The notes beneath the pieces are model-generated. The model did no database searches. It had not been told where the DNA came from and saw nothing but the letters and a program-made list of their open reading frames with translations. A DNA stretch of 60,562 nt, taken from the NCBI RefSeq assembly GCF_019334305.1, contig NZ_JAHWGH010000010.1, positions 1-60,562 on the forward strand. Reading direction: 5' to 3'. Made by a program: the position numbers and the translations under genes. The DNA comes from Rossellomorea orangium. GTDB taxonomy: Bacteria > Bacillota > Bacilli > Bacillales > Bacillaceae_B. Below, one piece after another: positions 10,589 through 20,202 of the stretch (its first letter is position 1; each line of letters begins with the position of its first letter).

Positions 10589-12046
10589 ATGACACAGGAA
10601 GTACGCGTCCGTTATGCCCCGAGTCCAACGGGCCATTTACATATTGGAAATGCAAGAACCGCTTTATTTAATTACCTTTACGCCCGCAGCGTAGGAGGAA
10701 AGTTCATCATCCGTATTGAAGACACGGATAAGAAACGAAATATCGAAGGTGGAGAAGAAAGTCAGCTTAAATATCTTCAGTGGCTGGGAATCGATTGGGA
10801 TGAAAGTACAGATAAACCGGGAGAATACGGCCCTTATCGCCAATCAGAGCGTAATCATATCTACGAGCAGTATTTAAATGAGCTGTTAGAAAACGGAAAG
10901 GCTTATAAGTGTTACTGTACGGAAGAAGAGCTGGAAGCGGAACGTGAAGCGCAATCAGCTGCTGGCCAAATGCCGCGCTACTCAGGAAAATGCCGCAACC
11001 TGACGAAAGAGGAGCAGGAGAAACTTGCTGCGGAAGGCCGCCAACCGAGCATTCGTTTCCGAGTACCTGCAGGGAAAGTATATTCTTTCAATGATATCGT
11101 AAAAGAGGATGTGTCATTTGAATCAGATGGCATCGGTGATTTTGTCATCGCAAAGAAAGATGGTACACCAACGTATAACTTCGCCGTAGCAGTCGATGAT
11201 TATTTGATGAAAATCACTCATGTTCTTCGCGGGGAGGATCACATCTCCAATACTCCGAAGCAATTGATGATTTTTGAAGCCCTTGGTTGGGAAGCGCCTG
11301 TTTACGGGCATATGACGTTAATCGTCAATGAAAGCCGTAAGAAGCTGAGCAAGCGGGATGAGAGCATCATTCAATTCATCGAGCAATATGAAGCCCTTGG
11401 TTATTTACCTGAAGCGTTATTCAACTTTATCGCGCTACTTGGCTGGTCTCCAAAGGGAGAAGAAGAGCTGTTCTCAAGAGCCGAGTTTATTGATATCTTT
11501 GACCCTGAGCGCCTTTCCACTTCATCCGCCTTGTTTGATAACCAGAAGCTTACTTGGATGAACAACCAGTACATGAAGAATCTAGAGCTGGATCAAGTCG
11601 TGGAGCTTTCTCTCCCACATTTGATCAGTGCGGGTAAATTGGATGAAACTATGTCCGATGAGCAGCGTGAATGGGCGAGCCGCGTCATTTCTTTATACCA
11701 GGAGCAGATGAGCTTCGGTGCTGAAATTGTCGAGCTGTCTGACATGTTCTTCAAGACAGATCTTGAATATGATGAAGAGGCGAAAGCGGTACTTGATGAA
11801 GAGCAGGTACCTGAAGTCCTTCAAGCTTTCTTGAACGAGATCGAAGCCCTGGAAAATTACGAAGCGGCAGAAATCAAATCGTCCATCAAAGCGGTACAAA
11901 AGGCGACAGGTCATAAAGGTAAGAAGCTGTTCATGCCGATCCGTGTAGCGGTGACTGGCCAGACTCATGGTCCTGAATTACCGAATGCTATCGAGCTGTT
12001 AGGGAAAGATACCGTTAAACATCGCCTTCAAAGTCTTTTAGGTTAA
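10589..12046 (+). CDS. gltX: Glutamyl-tRNA synthetase
   Basis: Charges tRNA-Glu and, in bacilli that lack glutaminyl-tRNA synthetase, also mischarges tRNA-Gln for later amidation. The 485-residue class I enzyme has [13 protein letters not shown] (HIGH motif, His18-Ile-Gly) and KLSKRD near residue 252 (KMSKS motif). A cysteine cluster (CYCTEE...GKCRNLT) lies in the insertion between the catalytic halves. AGGAGG precedes ATG 10589. Confidence 0.97.
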   Translation: MTQEVRVRYAPSPTGHLHIGNARTALFNYLYARSVGGKFIIRIEDTDKKRNIEGGEESQLKYLQWLGIDWDESTDKPGEYGPYRQSERNHIYEQYLNELLENGKAYKCYCTEEELEAEREAQSAAGQMPRYSGKCRNLTKEEQEKLAAEGRQPSIRFRVPAGKVYSFNDIVKEDVSFESDGIGDFVIAKKDGTPTYNFAVAVDDYLMKITHVLRGEDHISNTPKQLMIFEALGWEAPVYGHMTLIVNESRKKLSKRDESIIQFIEQYEALGYLPEALFNFIALLGWSPKGEEELFSRAEFIDIFDPERLSTSSALFDNQKLTWMNNQYMKNLELDQVVELSLPHLISAGKLDETMSDEQREWASRVISLYQEQMSFGAEIVELSDMFFKTDLEYDEEAKAVLDEEQVPEVLQAFLNEIEALENYEAAEIKSSIKAVQKATGHKGKKLFMPIRVAVTGQTHGPELPNAIELLGKDTVKHRLQSLLG

Positions 12047-12071
12047 CATTTTCGAGGATATGTAATATAGT
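12043..12071 (+). promoter_or_regulatory. Probable promoter for the cysE T-box transcript
   Basis: TTAACA (12043-12048, overlapping the gltX stop) and TATAGT (12066-12071) have 17-bp spacing. This would start the T-box leader about 20 bp downstream. Confidence 0.5.
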
Positions 12072-12091
12072 AAGAGTATCACACTAAATGA

Positions 12092-12334
12092 TATCGCGTT
12101 GATGAGGAGAAGTAAGAAATGGATGCTTAGTAGAGAGAACCATCACCGGCTGAAAGTGGTTTAAGCCCCTCCATTTCTGAAATGCACCTCTGAGCCCGTT
12201 ACTGAAATATAGTAGGTAAAGGCGGCATCCTACCGTTAACAGGATTCGAGTTGGAGAAGGAATGTCTTCTCAATCAGAGTGGAACCGCGCTGCCTATGCG
12301 TCTCTGTCAGTATATTGACAGGGGCGTTTTTTTT
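12092..12334 (+). promoter_or_regulatory. T-box leader, cysteine specific
   Basis: The conserved T-box AGAGTGGAACCGCG is at 12276-12289, followed by a terminator (stem 12299-12309 with 12316-12326, then eight T). Stem I lies from about 12092, and a UGC cysteine codon at 12183-12185 is in the expected specifier position after GAAA. Uncharged tRNA-Cys should therefore antiterminate and switch on cysE-cysS. The 5' boundary is approximate. Confidence 0.88.
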
Positions 12335-12380
12335 ATTGGAGAAAGCTATTATTTTCAAAAAGGAAGGGGGATGGATCCGA

Positions 12381-13031
12381 ATGTTTAAGTCGTTCAAGGA
12401 AGATATAGATGTCGTCTTTGATCAGGATCCAGCTGCGAGGAATTATATTGAGGTCATCCTCACGTATTCGGGTCTTCATGCCATTTGGGCTCATCGCATT
12501 GCTCACGCATTCTTTAAACGTAAATTCTTTTTTATTGCAAGGGTCATTTCACAGGTCAGTCGCTTCTTCACGGGAGTCGAGATTCATCCAGGGGCCAAGA
12601 TCGGCCGGCGTTTTTTCATTGATCACGGCATGGGTGTGGTGATTGGTGAGACGTGTGAAATCGGAGATAATGTCACGCTCTTCCAAGGGGTAACCCTTGG
12701 GGGGACCGGAAAGGAAAAGGGGAAGCGCCACCCAACGATTCAGGACAATGCATTAATTGCGACGGGTGCAAAAGTATTAGGATCCATCGTAGTTGGGGAA
12801 AATTCTAAGGTGGGGGCAGGATCTGTCGTCTTAAAAGATGTTCCTCCCAATTCGACCGTAGTCGGTATCCCAGGAAAGGTCGTCATTCAGGACGGAGTGA
12901 AGATACAGAAGGATCTGAATCACTGTGATCTGCCCGATCCGATTAATGATCGTATGAAGCAGCTTGAAAAAGAAGTGAATGAGTTGAAATCACTATTAAG
13001 GGAATATGAGGGAAGGAGTCGATCATCTTGA
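12381..13031 (+). CDS. cysE: Serine O-acetyltransferase CysE
   Basis: Acetylates L-serine, the first committed step of cysteine synthesis. The 216-residue protein has a short N-terminal helical domain and a left-handed beta-helix of hexapeptide repeats, with the conserved [10 protein letters not shown] and [12 protein letters not shown] segments. An open frame extends 5' into the T-box, but ATG 12381 ([10 protein letters not shown]) matches the family start and follows the terminator stem. Its stop overlaps the cysS start. Control is by the upstream cysteine T-box. Confidence 0.95.
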   Translation: MFKSFKEDIDVVFDQDPAARNYIEVILTYSGLHAIWAHRIAHAFFKRKFFFIARVISQVSRFFTGVEIHPGAKIGRRFFIDHGMGVVIGETCEIGDNVTLFQGVTLGGTGKEKGKRHPTIQDNALIATGAKVLGSIVVGENSKVGAGSVVLKDVPPNSTVVGIPGKVVIQDGVKIQKDLNHCDLPDPINDRMKQLEKEVNELKSLLREYEGRSRSS

Positions 13032-14428
13032 CGATTCGTTTATATAACACACTGACAAGGCAAAAAGAGGAATTTAAACCCCTGGAAGAGGGTAAGGTCA
13101 AAATGTATGTGTGCGGGCCGACGGTTTATAATTATATCCATATAGGAAATGCACGCCCTGCCATCGTATTTGACACCGTTAGACGTTATTTGGAATACAG
13201 GGGATATGATGTCCAATTTGTCTCTAACTTCACAGATGTGGATGATAAATTAATTAAAGCGGCTAAGGAACTCGGGGAAGATGTCCCGACGATTGCGAAG
13301 CGCTTCATCGATGCTTACTTCGAAGACACGGGGGCACTTGGGTGCAAGAAAGCCGATGTTCATCCGACTGTAACGGATAATATCGATACGATTGTAGATT
13401 TTATCGCAGCCCTTGTGGAGAAAGGCTATGCGTATGAATCTCAGGGAGACGTTTATTATCGTACAAGAAAGTTTGACGGATACGGGAAACTTTCTCATCA
13501 ACCCATTGATGAACTAAAGTCGGGAGCCCGTATCGATGTAGGGGATAAGAAAGAGGATGCCTTGGATTTCGTTCTGTGGAAAGCGGCTAAGGAAGGTGAA
13601 ATCTCCTGGGAAAGCCCATGGGGTGAAGGGCGTCCGGGCTGGCATATTGAATGCTCAGCCATGGCTAAGCGCTACTTGGGAGATACCATTGATATCCATG
13701 CCGGGGGACAGGATCTGACTTTCCCTCATCACGAGAATGAAATTGCACAATCAGAGGCCCTTACAGGTAAGACATTCGCAAAGTACTGGATGCACAATGG
13801 GTACATCAATATCGATAATGAGAAGATGTCAAAATCACTCGGTAATTTCGTATTGGTTCACGACATCATTAAAGAACAGGATCCGCAGGTACTCCGTTTC
13901 TTCATGCTGTCGGTTCATTATCGTCACCCGATCAATTATAATTTAGAGCTTCTGCAGCACGCAGAGACCTCCTTGGACAGGATCAAAACAGCATATGAAA
14001 ACTTGAAGCACCGCAAGGAATCAAGCACAAACTTAACGGAAAACAACCAGGAATGGCTGGACAAAATTGCCGAGTTGAAAGCACAGTTCATCATGGACAT
14101 GGATGATGATTTTAATACAGCCAATGGAATCTCCATCCTATTCGAACTATCCAGACAGGCGAACTATTACCTGATGGAGAAGAATACGTCAACAGAAGTG
14201 ATAGACGGGTTCTTACAACAATTCGAAGATTTCTTCTCTGTGCTAGGTCTGACCCTTCAGGACGCAGGACTCTTGGACGAAGAAGTGGAAGAACTGATCG
14301 AAAAACGTATTCAGGCTCGTAAAGACCGGAACTTTCAATTAGCGGATGAAATCCGGGACACATTGAAGGATATGGATATCATCCTGGAAGATACTCCTCA
14401 AGGCACCCGCTGGAAAAGAGGATCTTAA
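13028..14428 (+). CDS. cysS: Cysteinyl-tRNA synthetase
   Basis: Charges tRNA-Cys. The 466-residue class I enzyme shows the zinc ligand Cys29 in [15 protein letters not shown], the HIGN motif (38-41), WHIECSAM and [15 protein letters not shown] zinc/cysteine pocket residues, and KMSKS (266-270). The start is TTG 13028 after GGAAGGAG, overlapping the cysE stop by 4 nt; [10 protein letters not shown] is the expected N terminus. It shares the cysteine T-box with cysE. Confidence 0.97.
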   Translation: MTIRLYNTLTRQKEEFKPLEEGKVKMYVCGPTVYNYIHIGNARPAIVFDTVRRYLEYRGYDVQFVSNFTDVDDKLIKAAKELGEDVPTIAKRFIDAYFEDTGALGCKKADVHPTVTDNIDTIVDFIAALVEKGYAYESQGDVYYRTRKFDGYGKLSHQPIDELKSGARIDVGDKKEDALDFVLWKAAKEGEISWESPWGEGRPGWHIECSAMAKRYLGDTIDIHAGGQDLTFPHHENEIAQSEALTGKTFAKYWMHNGYINIDNEKMSKSLGNFVLVHDIIKEQDPQVLRFFMLSVHYRHPINYNLELLQHAETSLDRIKTAYENLKHRKESSTNLTENNQEWLDKIAELKAQFIMDMDDDFNTANGISILFELSRQANYYLMEKNTSTEVIDGFLQQFEDFFSVLGLTLQDAGLLDEEVEELIEKRIQARKDRNFQLADEIRDTLKDMDIILEDTPQGTRWKRGS

Positions 14429-14853
14429 TGCTGTACGAGACAAATGAACACATCGATGCGAAACAAATCAACGCGCTTGCACTTGCTTATATGGGGGATG
14501 CTGTATATGAAACATATGTACGGCAGCTCCTCTTAACCAAGGGGAAGATCAAACCGAATCAGCTGCACAGGGCCGCGACGAAGTATGTATCCGCTAAAGC
14601 CCAGGCCGCCATTCTTAGGACATTGTTTGATCAAGATCTATTATCCGAAGAAGAAATCACGATTGTGAAGCGGGGGAGAAATGCCAAGTCAGGGACGACC
14701 CCTAAAAACACGGACGTACAGACATATAAACACAGCACTGCTTTTGAGGCACTTATTGGATATTTGTTTTTACTTAATCGGACGGAGCGGTTAGAGGAAC
14801 TATTGAAGATTATTTTTGAACAAGCCCAGGCAGGAAAGGAGGAGCAGAAATGA
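14428..14853 (+). CDS. mrnC: Mini-ribonuclease III
   Basis: RNase III-type catalytic domain without a dsRNA-binding domain; in B. subtilis it trims 23S rRNA precursor. The 141-residue protein has the signature [11 protein letters not shown] near residue 20 and a basic central region ([14 protein letters not shown]). The start codon shares one base with the cysS stop (TAATG), and it overlaps rlmB by 4 nt, so the run cysE-cysS-mrnC-rlmB is tightly coupled. Confidence 0.95.
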   Translation: MLYETNEHIDAKQINALALAYMGDAVYETYVRQLLLTKGKIKPNQLHRAATKYVSAKAQAAILRTLFDQDLLSEEEITIVKRGRNAKSGTTPKNTDVQTYKHSTAFEALIGYLFLLNRTERLEELLKIIFEQAQAGKEEQK

Positions 14854-15593
14854 GTAAAGATTTTATCGGAGGAAGAAATCCGGTTATGGAAGCGTTAAAG
14901 TCCGGACGGGATATCAATAAGATTTGGATTGCGGAAGGGTCACAGAAAGGCTCCATCCAGCAAATCGTTGGACTTGCCAAAGAATCGAACGTAATGGTTC
15001 AATACGTCCCTAAAAAGAAGATCGAGCAGATGGTTGCTGAAAACCACCAGGGGGTTGTCGCTTCTGTTGCTGCTTATCAGTATGCAGAAATAGATGACCT
15101 ATTTCACAGGGCGGAACAAAAAGGGGAAGATCCTTTTATTCTGATCCTGGATGAATTGGAAGATCCGCACAACCTTGGGTCCATCATGAGAACGGCGGAT
15201 GCGGCAGGTGCCCACGGAATCATTATCCCGAAGAGAAGAGCGGTCGGACTTACGTCTACAGTAGCGAAAGCCTCCACTGGTGCCATTGAGCATATTCCTG
15301 TGGCACGTGTGACCAATCTGTCCAGAGCCGTTGACGAACTGAAAGAGCGTGGAGTGTGGGTAGCCGGGACGGATGCGAAAGGTAAGCAGGACTTCCGTCA
15401 GTTGGACGGCACGCTGCCTATCGGCTTAATCATCGGAAGTGAAGGAAAAGGGATGAGCCGAATATTAAGAGATAAATGTGATTTCCTTGTCCAGTTGCCA
15501 ATGATTGGTCATGTTACGTCATTAAACGCTTCTGTGGCAGCTAGTATCTTAATGTATGAGGTATACCGCAAACGCCACCCATTGGGAGAATAG
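14850..15593 (+). CDS. rlmB: 23S rRNA 2'-O-methyltransferase RlmB (SpoU family)
   Basis: SPOUT-fold methyltransferase, predicted to 2'-O-methylate a guanosine in 23S rRNA. The 247-residue protein has an N-terminal substrate-binding domain (GRNPVMEAL) and SpoU motifs: [19 protein letters not shown] (motif 1), GSEGKGMSR (motif 2) and [13 protein letters not shown] (motif 3). It lies directly behind mrnC, another rRNA-processing gene. Confidence 0.94.
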   Translation: MSKDFIGGRNPVMEALKSGRDINKIWIAEGSQKGSIQQIVGLAKESNVMVQYVPKKKIEQMVAENHQGVVASVAAYQYAEIDDLFHRAEQKGEDPFILILDELEDPHNLGSIMRTADAAGAHGIIIPKRRAVGLTSTVAKASTGAIEHIPVARVTNLSRAVDELKERGVWVAGTDAKGKQDFRQLDGTLPIGLIIGSEGKGMSRILRDKCDFLVQLPMIGHVTSLNASVAASILMYEVYRKRHPLGE

Positions 15594-15598
15594 GGGTA

Positions 15599-16108
15599 AT
15601 GGATATTCTCCTTGTGGATGGCTATAACATTATCGGTGCCTGGTCAGAATTAAATGAGTTGAAGCAGAAGGATTTAGCCGCAGCAAGAGACCGTCTCGTG
15701 GAACTGATGGCAGAATATCAGGGGTATACGGGCTACCGTGTCATTGTCGTGTTTGATGCCTATTATGTACAGGGGATTGCCCGTAAGTACCAAAATAATA
15801 AAGTTGAAGTGCTTTTTACGAGAGAAAATGAAACAGCTGATGAACGAATTGAAAAACTAGCCATTGAGTTAAATAATATTAAGACCCAGATTCATGTAGC
15901 AACATCGGATTTCACAGAGCAATGGGCGATTTTTGGTCAGGGGGCCCTTCGTAAATCAGCGAGGGAGCTACTGACAGAGGTGAAAGTCATCGAAAAAAAA
16001 ATCGAACGAAAAGTACGAAATTCGAGTGAAAAAAGGCCGGCATCGAAGATCCAATTGTCAGAAGAAGTTGCTGAAATTTTTGAAAAATGGCGCCGTGGGG
16101 AACAATGA
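15599..16108 (+). CDS. rae1: Ribosome-associated endoribonuclease Rae1 (YacP, NYN domain)
   Basis: The 169-residue protein has an NYN/PIN-like fold starting MDILLVDGYNIIGAW, with conserved acidic residues (Asp7, VVFDAY, ETADERIE, TSDFTEQ). In B. subtilis the ortholog cleaves mRNA in the ribosomal A site. ATG 15599 lies 5 nt after rlmB. The C terminus is basic and probably ribosome-facing. Confidence 0.9.
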   Translation: MDILLVDGYNIIGAWSELNELKQKDLAAARDRLVELMAEYQGYTGYRVIVVFDAYYVQGIARKYQNNKVEVLFTRENETADERIEKLAIELNNIKTQIHVATSDFTEQWAIFGQGALRKSARELLTEVKVIEKKIERKVRNSSEKRPASKIQLSEEVAEIFEKWRRGEQ

Positions 16109-16112
16109 TAGG

Positions 16113-16142
16113 TTGACGGTTGAATTTTCAGTAATGTATAAT
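16113..16142 (+). promoter_or_regulatory. Sigma-A promoter of sigH
   Basis: TTGACG (16113-16118) and perfect TATAAT (16137-16142) are 18 bp apart. The promoter starts 5 bp after the rae1 stop. It lets sigH be transcribed apart from the upstream operon, as known in B. subtilis. Confidence 0.75.
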
Positions 16143-16176
16143 AATTCTATCTATTGTTTTGCGCGGGGGGATGTGT

Positions 16177-16830
16177 GTGAGCAATATCACCAGGACAGAA
16201 GCATTTGATAATCGATTAGAAGGCATGGATGATGAAGAGATCATAGAAGCCGTCCATCAGGGTCACAGCGAAGCGTTAGATTTTTTAATCAAAAAATATC
16301 GTAATTTTGTAAGAGCGAAAGCCCGGTCGTATTTCTTGATCGGGGCTGATAAGGAAGATATCGTCCAGGAAGGTATGATTGGATTGTATAAAGCAATCCG
16401 GGATTATAAGGAGGACAAGCTGACTTCTTTTAAAGCGTTTGCAGAATTATGTATCACGAGACAAATTATTACTGCCATTAAGACAGCCACCAGACAAAAG
16501 CATATTCCGCTCAATTCGTATGTTTCACTGGATAAACCCATTTATGATGATGAGTCGGACCGTACGTTGTTAGATGTCATTTCAGGTGCGAAAGTAATGG
16601 ATCCGGAAGCCCTAATTATCAATCGTGAAGAATTCGACAACATGGAAGACAAGATGGCACAGTTATTGAGTGATCTTGAGAGGAAAGTGCTTGCCCTTTA
16701 TTTGGACGGGCAGTCTTATCAGGAAATATCGGAAGAGCTGAATCGCCATGTGAAGTCTATCGATAACGCATTACAGCGGGTGAAACGAAAGCTCGAGCGA
16801 TACTTGGAAGTCCGCGAAATAACGATGTAA
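16177..16830 (+). CDS. sigH: RNA polymerase sigma-H factor
   Basis: Alternative sigma factor for the transition state and sporulation entry. The 217-residue protein has region 2 (ALDFLIKKYRNFVRAKARSY, then GADKEDIVQEGMIGLYKAI) and region 4 helix-turn-helix (QSYQEISEELNRHVKSIDNA). GTG 16177 lies 6 nt after GGGGGG and gives the usual length; ATG 16171 and TTG 16159 are in frame upstream but too close to or before the ribosome binding site. Confidence 0.95.
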   Translation: MSNITRTEAFDNRLEGMDDEEIIEAVHQGHSEALDFLIKKYRNFVRAKARSYFLIGADKEDIVQEGMIGLYKAIRDYKEDKLTSFKAFAELCITRQIITAIKTATRQKHIPLNSYVSLDKPIYDDESDRTLLDVISGAKVMDPEALIINREEFDNMEDKMAQLLSDLERKVLALYLDGQSYQEISEELNRHVKSIDNALQRVKRKLERYLEVREITM

Positions 16831-16837
16831 AGTCATA

Positions 16838-16866
16838 TTGACACAAATTGGTGGTCGTGTTATTTT
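16838..16866 (+). promoter_or_regulatory. Probable promoter of rpmG-secE
   Basis: Perfect TTGACA (16838-16843) and TATTTT (16861-16866) are 17 bp apart, starting 8 bp after sigH. The -10 is weak. Confidence 0.5.
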
Positions 16867-16902
16867 TGATAGGACTTACTATGTATAGTGTAGGTGGAAT
16901 AT

Positions 16903-17049
16903 ATGACTACTAAATTAATATTGGCCTGCTCGGTATGCGGTTCCAGGAATTATACTGTGCCGGGTAATCGTAACCAGGCTGTTCGATTAGAAATAAAGAA
17001 ATTCTGCAATACATGTAATGCTCACACCCTACACAAAGAGACTAAATAG
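16903..17049 (+). CDS. rpmG: 50S ribosomal protein L33 (zinc-binding form)
   Basis: A 48-residue L33 beginning [17 protein letters not shown] and ending [14 protein letters not shown]. Both CxxC pairs are present, so it is the zinc-containing (C+) paralog, as is usual for the copy next to secE. A weak AGGTGGA precedes ATG 16903. Confidence 0.95.
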   Translation: MTTKLILACSVCGSRNYTVPGNRNQAVRLEIKKFCNTCNAHTLHKETK

Positions 17050-17093
17050 TGTAGAAGTCTTGCGCATTGATATTAGTTGGAGGTTACTAACGG

Positions 17094-17273
17094 ATGTTTA
17101 AATTCTTTCGCAATGTTGCATCGGAAATGAGAAAGGTCAGCTGGCCTAAACGTAAAGAGTTAACACGCTACACGATAACTGTTATCACGACAGTGGTATT
17201 CGTTGCCCTTTTCTTTGCTGTAATTGACCTGGGCATCTCAGAACTTATGCGATTGATCATTGGTTCTAAGTAA
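17094..17273 (+). CDS. secE: Preprotein translocase subunit SecE
   Basis: A 59-residue single-span membrane protein of the SecYEG channel. It has the conserved amphipathic segment MRKVSWPKRKEL followed by one membrane helix (ITTVVFVALFFAVIDLGI). GGAGG precedes ATG 17094. The gene lies between rpmG and nusG as in other bacilli. Confidence 0.96.
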   Translation: MFKFFRNVASEMRKVSWPKRKELTRYTITVITTVVFVALFFAVIDLGISELMRLIIGSK

Positions 17274-17290
17274 GAGAAACATAGAATTAA

Positions 17291-17321
17291 TTGTATATAT
17301 ACCGTGAAAGCATGGTATAAT
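17291..17321 (+). promoter_or_regulatory. Extended -10 promoter before nusG
   Basis: TGGTATAAT (17313-17321) is a perfect -10 with a TG extension; a poor -35 TTGTAT lies at 17291 (19-bp spacing). Transcripts would start near 17328. Confidence 0.55.
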
Positions 17322-17347
17322 GAATGTTAATAGAGTACATGACCTTA

Positions 17348-17375
17348 GAGCCCGTTATCTTATTACGGGTTTTTT
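17348..17375 (+). terminator. Terminator or attenuator upstream of nusG
   Basis: A GCCCGT...ACGGGT hairpin (17350-17355 with 17365-17370) is followed by TTTTTT. It lies after the predicted nusG promoter and before the gene, so it could end secE transcripts or attenuate nusG. Confidence 0.6.
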
Positions 17376-17443
17376 CATTTGGAGAAAAAAGGCGAATGAG
17401 TATTCTTAAATAGTAAGGAGGGACGGACGTTTAGTCCTATAAG

Positions 17444-17977
17444 ATGGAGAAGAATTGGTACGTAGTTCATACTTATTCAGGATACGAGAATAAGGTTAAA
17501 GCAAACCTCGAGAAACGTGTAGAATCAATGGGGATGCAAGACAAAATCTTCCGCGTGATCGTGCCTGAAGAAGAAGAGACAGATTTTAAGAATGGTAAGA
17601 AGAAAGTGATTAAGAAGAAAGTATTTCCTGGTTACGTGATTGTAGAAATCGTCATGACGGATGATTCCTGGTATGTAGTTCGTAACACACCTGGAGTGAC
17701 TGGATTCGTCGGTTCATCAGGTTCTGGTTCGAAGCCGACGCCGTTATTGCCTGAAGAAGTAACAAATCTTCTGAAGCAAATGGGCATGACAGAGAAAAAG
17801 GTAGAAATCGACTTCGAATTAGGAGAAACAGTGAAAGTGAACGAAGGTCCATTCGCAAACTTCACCGGTTCGATAGAAGAGATCGATAATGCGAAAGCAA
17901 AAGTAAAAGTCCACGTCAATATGTTTGGTAGAGATACCCCGGTAGAACTGGATTTCTCTCAAATTGATAAATTATAA
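17444..17977 (+). CDS. nusG: Transcription termination/antitermination factor NusG
   Basis: Binds RNA polymerase and couples transcription with translation, pausing and termination. The 177-residue protein has the NGN domain (WYVVHTYSGYENKVK, FPGYVIVEI, VRNTPGVTGFVGS) and a C-terminal KOW domain (GETVKVNEGPFANFTGSIEEI). A separate promoter and an intervening hairpin precede it. Confidence 0.97.
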   Translation: MEKNWYVVHTYSGYENKVKANLEKRVESMGMQDKIFRVIVPEEEETDFKNGKKKVIKKKVFPGYVIVEIVMTDDSWYVVRNTPGVTGFVGSSGSGSKPTPLLPEEVTNLLKQMGMTEKKVEIDFELGETVKVNEGPFANFTGSIEEIDNAKAKVKVHVNMFGRDTPVELDFSQIDKL

Positions 17978-17988
17978 TGGAAAAGAAC

Positions 17989-18017
17989 TTGAAATCATTC
18001 TGAAAAAATGATACTAT
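17989..18017 (+). promoter_or_regulatory. Sigma-A promoter of rplK-rplA
   Basis: TTGAAA (17989-17994) and TACTAT (18012-18017) are 17 bp apart, giving a leader of about 130 nt before rplK. Confidence 0.65.
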
Positions 18018-18101
18018 TTCATAAGTCAGTGCGTCTCGACAAAAGAGATACTGAAACTAATAGACGTTCTTTATGTTGATAAAGACATTTTTTACATTTG
18101 A

Positions 18102-18129
18102 GTGGGAGGGTGAAATACCCAATAACCAC
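18102..18129 (+). promoter_or_regulatory. Probable L1-binding leader element before rplK
   Basis: GTGGGAGGGT-GAAAT-ACCC-AATAA-CCAC folds as GTGG/CCAC around an internal loop and a GGGT/ACCC cap. GTGGGAG and GTGAAATACC resemble the L1 site of 23S rRNA, so L1 probably represses its own operon here. The similarity is recalled, not computed. Confidence 0.6.
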
Positions 18130-18155
18130 ATCACGGACTTAAGGAGGTGTGTCTC

Positions 18156-18581
18156 GTGGCTAAAAAAGTTATCAAAATGGTTAAATTGCAGATTCCTGCC
18201 GGTAAAGCTAATCCAGCTCCACCAGTTGGTCCTGCACTAGGTCAAGCAGGTGTTAACATCATGGGATTCTGTAAGGAATTCAATGCTCGTACAGCAGATC
18301 AAGCTGGCTTAATCATTCCTGTTGAAATCACGGTATTTGAAGACCGTTCATTTACATTCATCACAAAAACTCCACCCGCTGCTGTTCTTCTTAAGAAAGC
18401 TGCTGGTATCGAGTCTGGTTCAGGCGAACCAAACAGCAAGAAAGTGGCAACACTTAAACGCGACAAAGTACGTGAAATTGCTGAAACAAAAATGCCTGAC
18501 TTAAATGCGGCTAGTGTTGAATCAGCTATGCGCATGGTAGAAGGAACTGCGCGCAGCATGGGTATCGTCATCGAAGACTAA
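18156..18581 (+). CDS. rplK: 50S ribosomal protein L11
   Basis: A 141-residue L11, part of the GTPase-associated centre. It has the N-terminal proline-rich [19 protein letters not shown] and the C-terminal RNA-binding domain. The start is GTG 18156, 6 nt after AAGGAGGTG; an in-frame GTG at 18147 is inside that site. It is co-transcribed with rplA. Confidence 0.97.
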   Translation: MAKKVIKMVKLQIPAGKANPAPPVGPALGQAGVNIMGFCKEFNARTADQAGLIIPVEITVFEDRSFTFITKTPPAAVLLKKAAGIESGSGEPNSKKVATLKRDKVREIAETKMPDLNAASVESAMRMVEGTARSMGIVIED

Positions 18582-18614
18582 TCCCTGCTTCGGCAAAAAG
18601 GTTCCTGTTGAACG

Positions 18615-18652
18615 AGGTTGCGATGATGAAATGTACGTTTCACTCGCAACCT
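18615..18652 (+). other. Strong hairpin in the rplK-rplA spacer
   Basis: AGGTTGCGA (18615-18623) pairs perfectly with TCGCAACCT (18644-18652); an inner TGAAA/TTTCA stem extends it. No T-tract follows, so it is more likely an RNA stability or processing structure than a terminator. Confidence 0.6.
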
Positions 18653-18658
18653 TATTTC

Positions 18659-18685
18659 GTGGGAGGTTATTCCGCTAAAACCACA
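18659..18685 (+). promoter_or_regulatory. Second L1-like element before rplA
   Basis: GTGGGAGGTT and AAAACCACAT repeat the outer parts of the element before rplK (GTGGGAG and AACCACAT), just upstream of the rplA ribosome binding site. It may be a second L1 target. Confidence 0.4.
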
Positions 18686-18703
18686 TATAGGAGGAAATTT
18701 ATA

Positions 18704-19405
18704 ATGGCTAAAAAAGGTAAAAAGTTTCTTGAAGCTCAAAAGCTTGTAGATCGTACTACAGCTTATTCAGTGGAAGAAGCAATCGAACTAGTTAAGAAAA
18801 CAAACTTCGCTAAGTTTGACGCAACGATCGAAGTAGCGTTCCGCTTAGGTGTAGATACTCGTAAGAACGACCAGCAAATCCGTGGAGCAGTTGTACTTCC
18901 ACACGGAACTGGTAAAACTCAAAAGGTTCTTGTATTCGCTAAAGGCGATAAAGCAAAAGAAGCAGAAGCTGCTGGCGCTGATTTCGTAGGTGATGCAGAC
19001 CTTATCAACAAGATCAACCAAGGTTGGTTCGAGTTTGATGTAATCGTAGCAACTCCAGACATGATGGGTGAAGTTGGTAAACTTGGTCGCGTATTAGGAC
19101 CTAAAGGTTTAATGCCAAACCCTAAAACTGGTACAGTTACATTTGATGTAACAAAAGCAGTTAATGAAATCAAAGCTGGTAAAGTTGAATACCGTGCTGA
19201 CAAATCAGGTAACGTACACGTTCCTGTTGGAAAGATTTCATTCGACAACGAAAAGCTTGTTGAAAACTTTGCTACAATGTATGAAACAATGCTTAAAGTT
19301 AAACCTGCTGCTGCAAAAGGAACTTACATGAAGAACGTTTCTGTAACTTCTACAATGGGACCTGGCGTTAAAGTCGATCCTTCAACTTTCGCAGTTAAGG
19401 CATAA
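18704..19405 (+). CDS. rplA: 50S ribosomal protein L1
   Basis: A 233-residue L1 beginning [16 protein letters not shown], with the family motif [19 protein letters not shown]1 forms the mobile E-site stalk and is a translational repressor of its own operon. ATG 18704 follows AGGAGG; the open frame extends upstream through the spacer but has no family similarity there. Confidence 0.97.
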   Translation: MAKKGKKFLEAQKLVDRTTAYSVEEAIELVKKTNFAKFDATIEVAFRLGVDTRKNDQQIRGAVVLPHGTGKTQKVLVFAKGDKAKEAEAAGADFVGDADLINKINQGWFEFDVIVATPDMMGEVGKLGRVLGPKGLMPNPKTGTVTFDVTKAVNEIKAGKVEYRADKSGNVHVPVGKISFDNEKLVENFATMYETMLKVKPAAAKGTYMKNVSVTSTMGPGVKVDPSTFAVKA

Positions 19406-19412
19406 TTTGGTA

Positions 19413-19441
19413 TTGACTTACTAGGAACTAGTGATTATAAT
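19413..19441 (+). promoter_or_regulatory. Sigma-A promoter of rplJ-rplL
   Basis: TTGACT (19413-19418) and perfect TATAAT (19436-19441) are 17 bp apart. Confidence 0.78.
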
Positions 19442-19469
19442 TAGTTCTGTTGTTAAAAAACGAATACAT

Positions 19470-19593
19470 TTGTACCGTAGACAGTAGGTGCTCTTCCCGA
19501 GCTTAATGTCCTGCCGAGGTAATTGCGATAAAATAACCGCTTATAGCGCGTTTGCAATGCCCTTATGTCTACCTTGATATAAGGGCATTTTTT
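19470..19593 (+). promoter_or_regulatory. L10 leader with terminator
   Basis: The leader before rplJ carries the conserved L10-leader core (ACCGTAGACAGTAGGTG...CTGCCGAGGTAAT...TATGTCTACCTT). It ends in an intrinsic terminator with a perfect 10-bp stem (19557-19566 with 19579-19588) and T6. Excess L10(L12)4 is known to bind such leaders and promote attenuation. Confidence 0.88.
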
Positions 19594-19643
19594 ATTGGAT
19601 GACGGTATAAATGTTCATCAGTCAATCTACAGGAGGTGTAATG

Positions 19644-20144
19644 ATGAGCAGCATTCTAGATCAAAAGAAACACATCGTCGGAGAAATCTCTGACAAGCTT
19701 AAAAACAGTGTATCTACAATCGTTGTAGATTACCGTGGCCTGGATGTTTCCGAAGTAACTGAGCTTCGTAAACAACTTCGTGAAGCTGGCATCGACTTCA
19801 AAGTGTACAAAAACACTATGGTACGTCGTGCGGCAGAAGAAGCTGGTCTTGAAGGGTTAAACGAATTCTTAACTGGTCCTAACGCGATTGCGTTCAGTAC
19901 AGAAGAAGTAGTTGCACCTGCAAAGATTCTTAACAGCTTTGCTAAAGAACACGAAGCGCTTGAAATCAAAGCGGGTGTCATTGAGGGAACAATCACTTCA
20001 GTTGAGGATGTTAAAGCGATCGCTGAACTTCCAAACCGCGAAGGACTTCTTTCTATGCTACTCAGCGTGCTTCAAGCACCAATGCGCAACTTCGCATTGG
20101 CAACAAAAGCCGTTGCAGATCAAAAAGAAGAGCAAGGCGCGTAA
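19644..20144 (+). CDS. rplJ: 50S ribosomal protein L10
   Basis: A 166-residue L10, the base of the ribosomal stalk that carries L7/L12. It has the N-terminal rRNA-binding domain ([28 protein letters not shown]) and a C-terminal helix for L12 dimers. ATG 19644 (MSSILDQ) lies at better spacing from AGGAGGTG than ATG 19641 and gives the family length. Regulated by the L10 leader just upstream. Confidence 0.96.
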   Translation: MSSILDQKKHIVGEISDKLKNSVSTIVVDYRGLDVSEVTELRKQLREAGIDFKVYKNTMVRRAAEEAGLEGLNEFLTGPNAIAFSTEEVVAPAKILNSFAKEHEALEIKAGVIEGTITSVEDVKAIAELPNREGLLSMLLSVLQAPMRNFALATKAVADQKEEQGA

Positions 20145-20202
20145 GTTAAAGCAAGTCGTTTAAATAAAATTTAAAGCAAGCATAACAAGGAGGAAATTTA
20201 AA

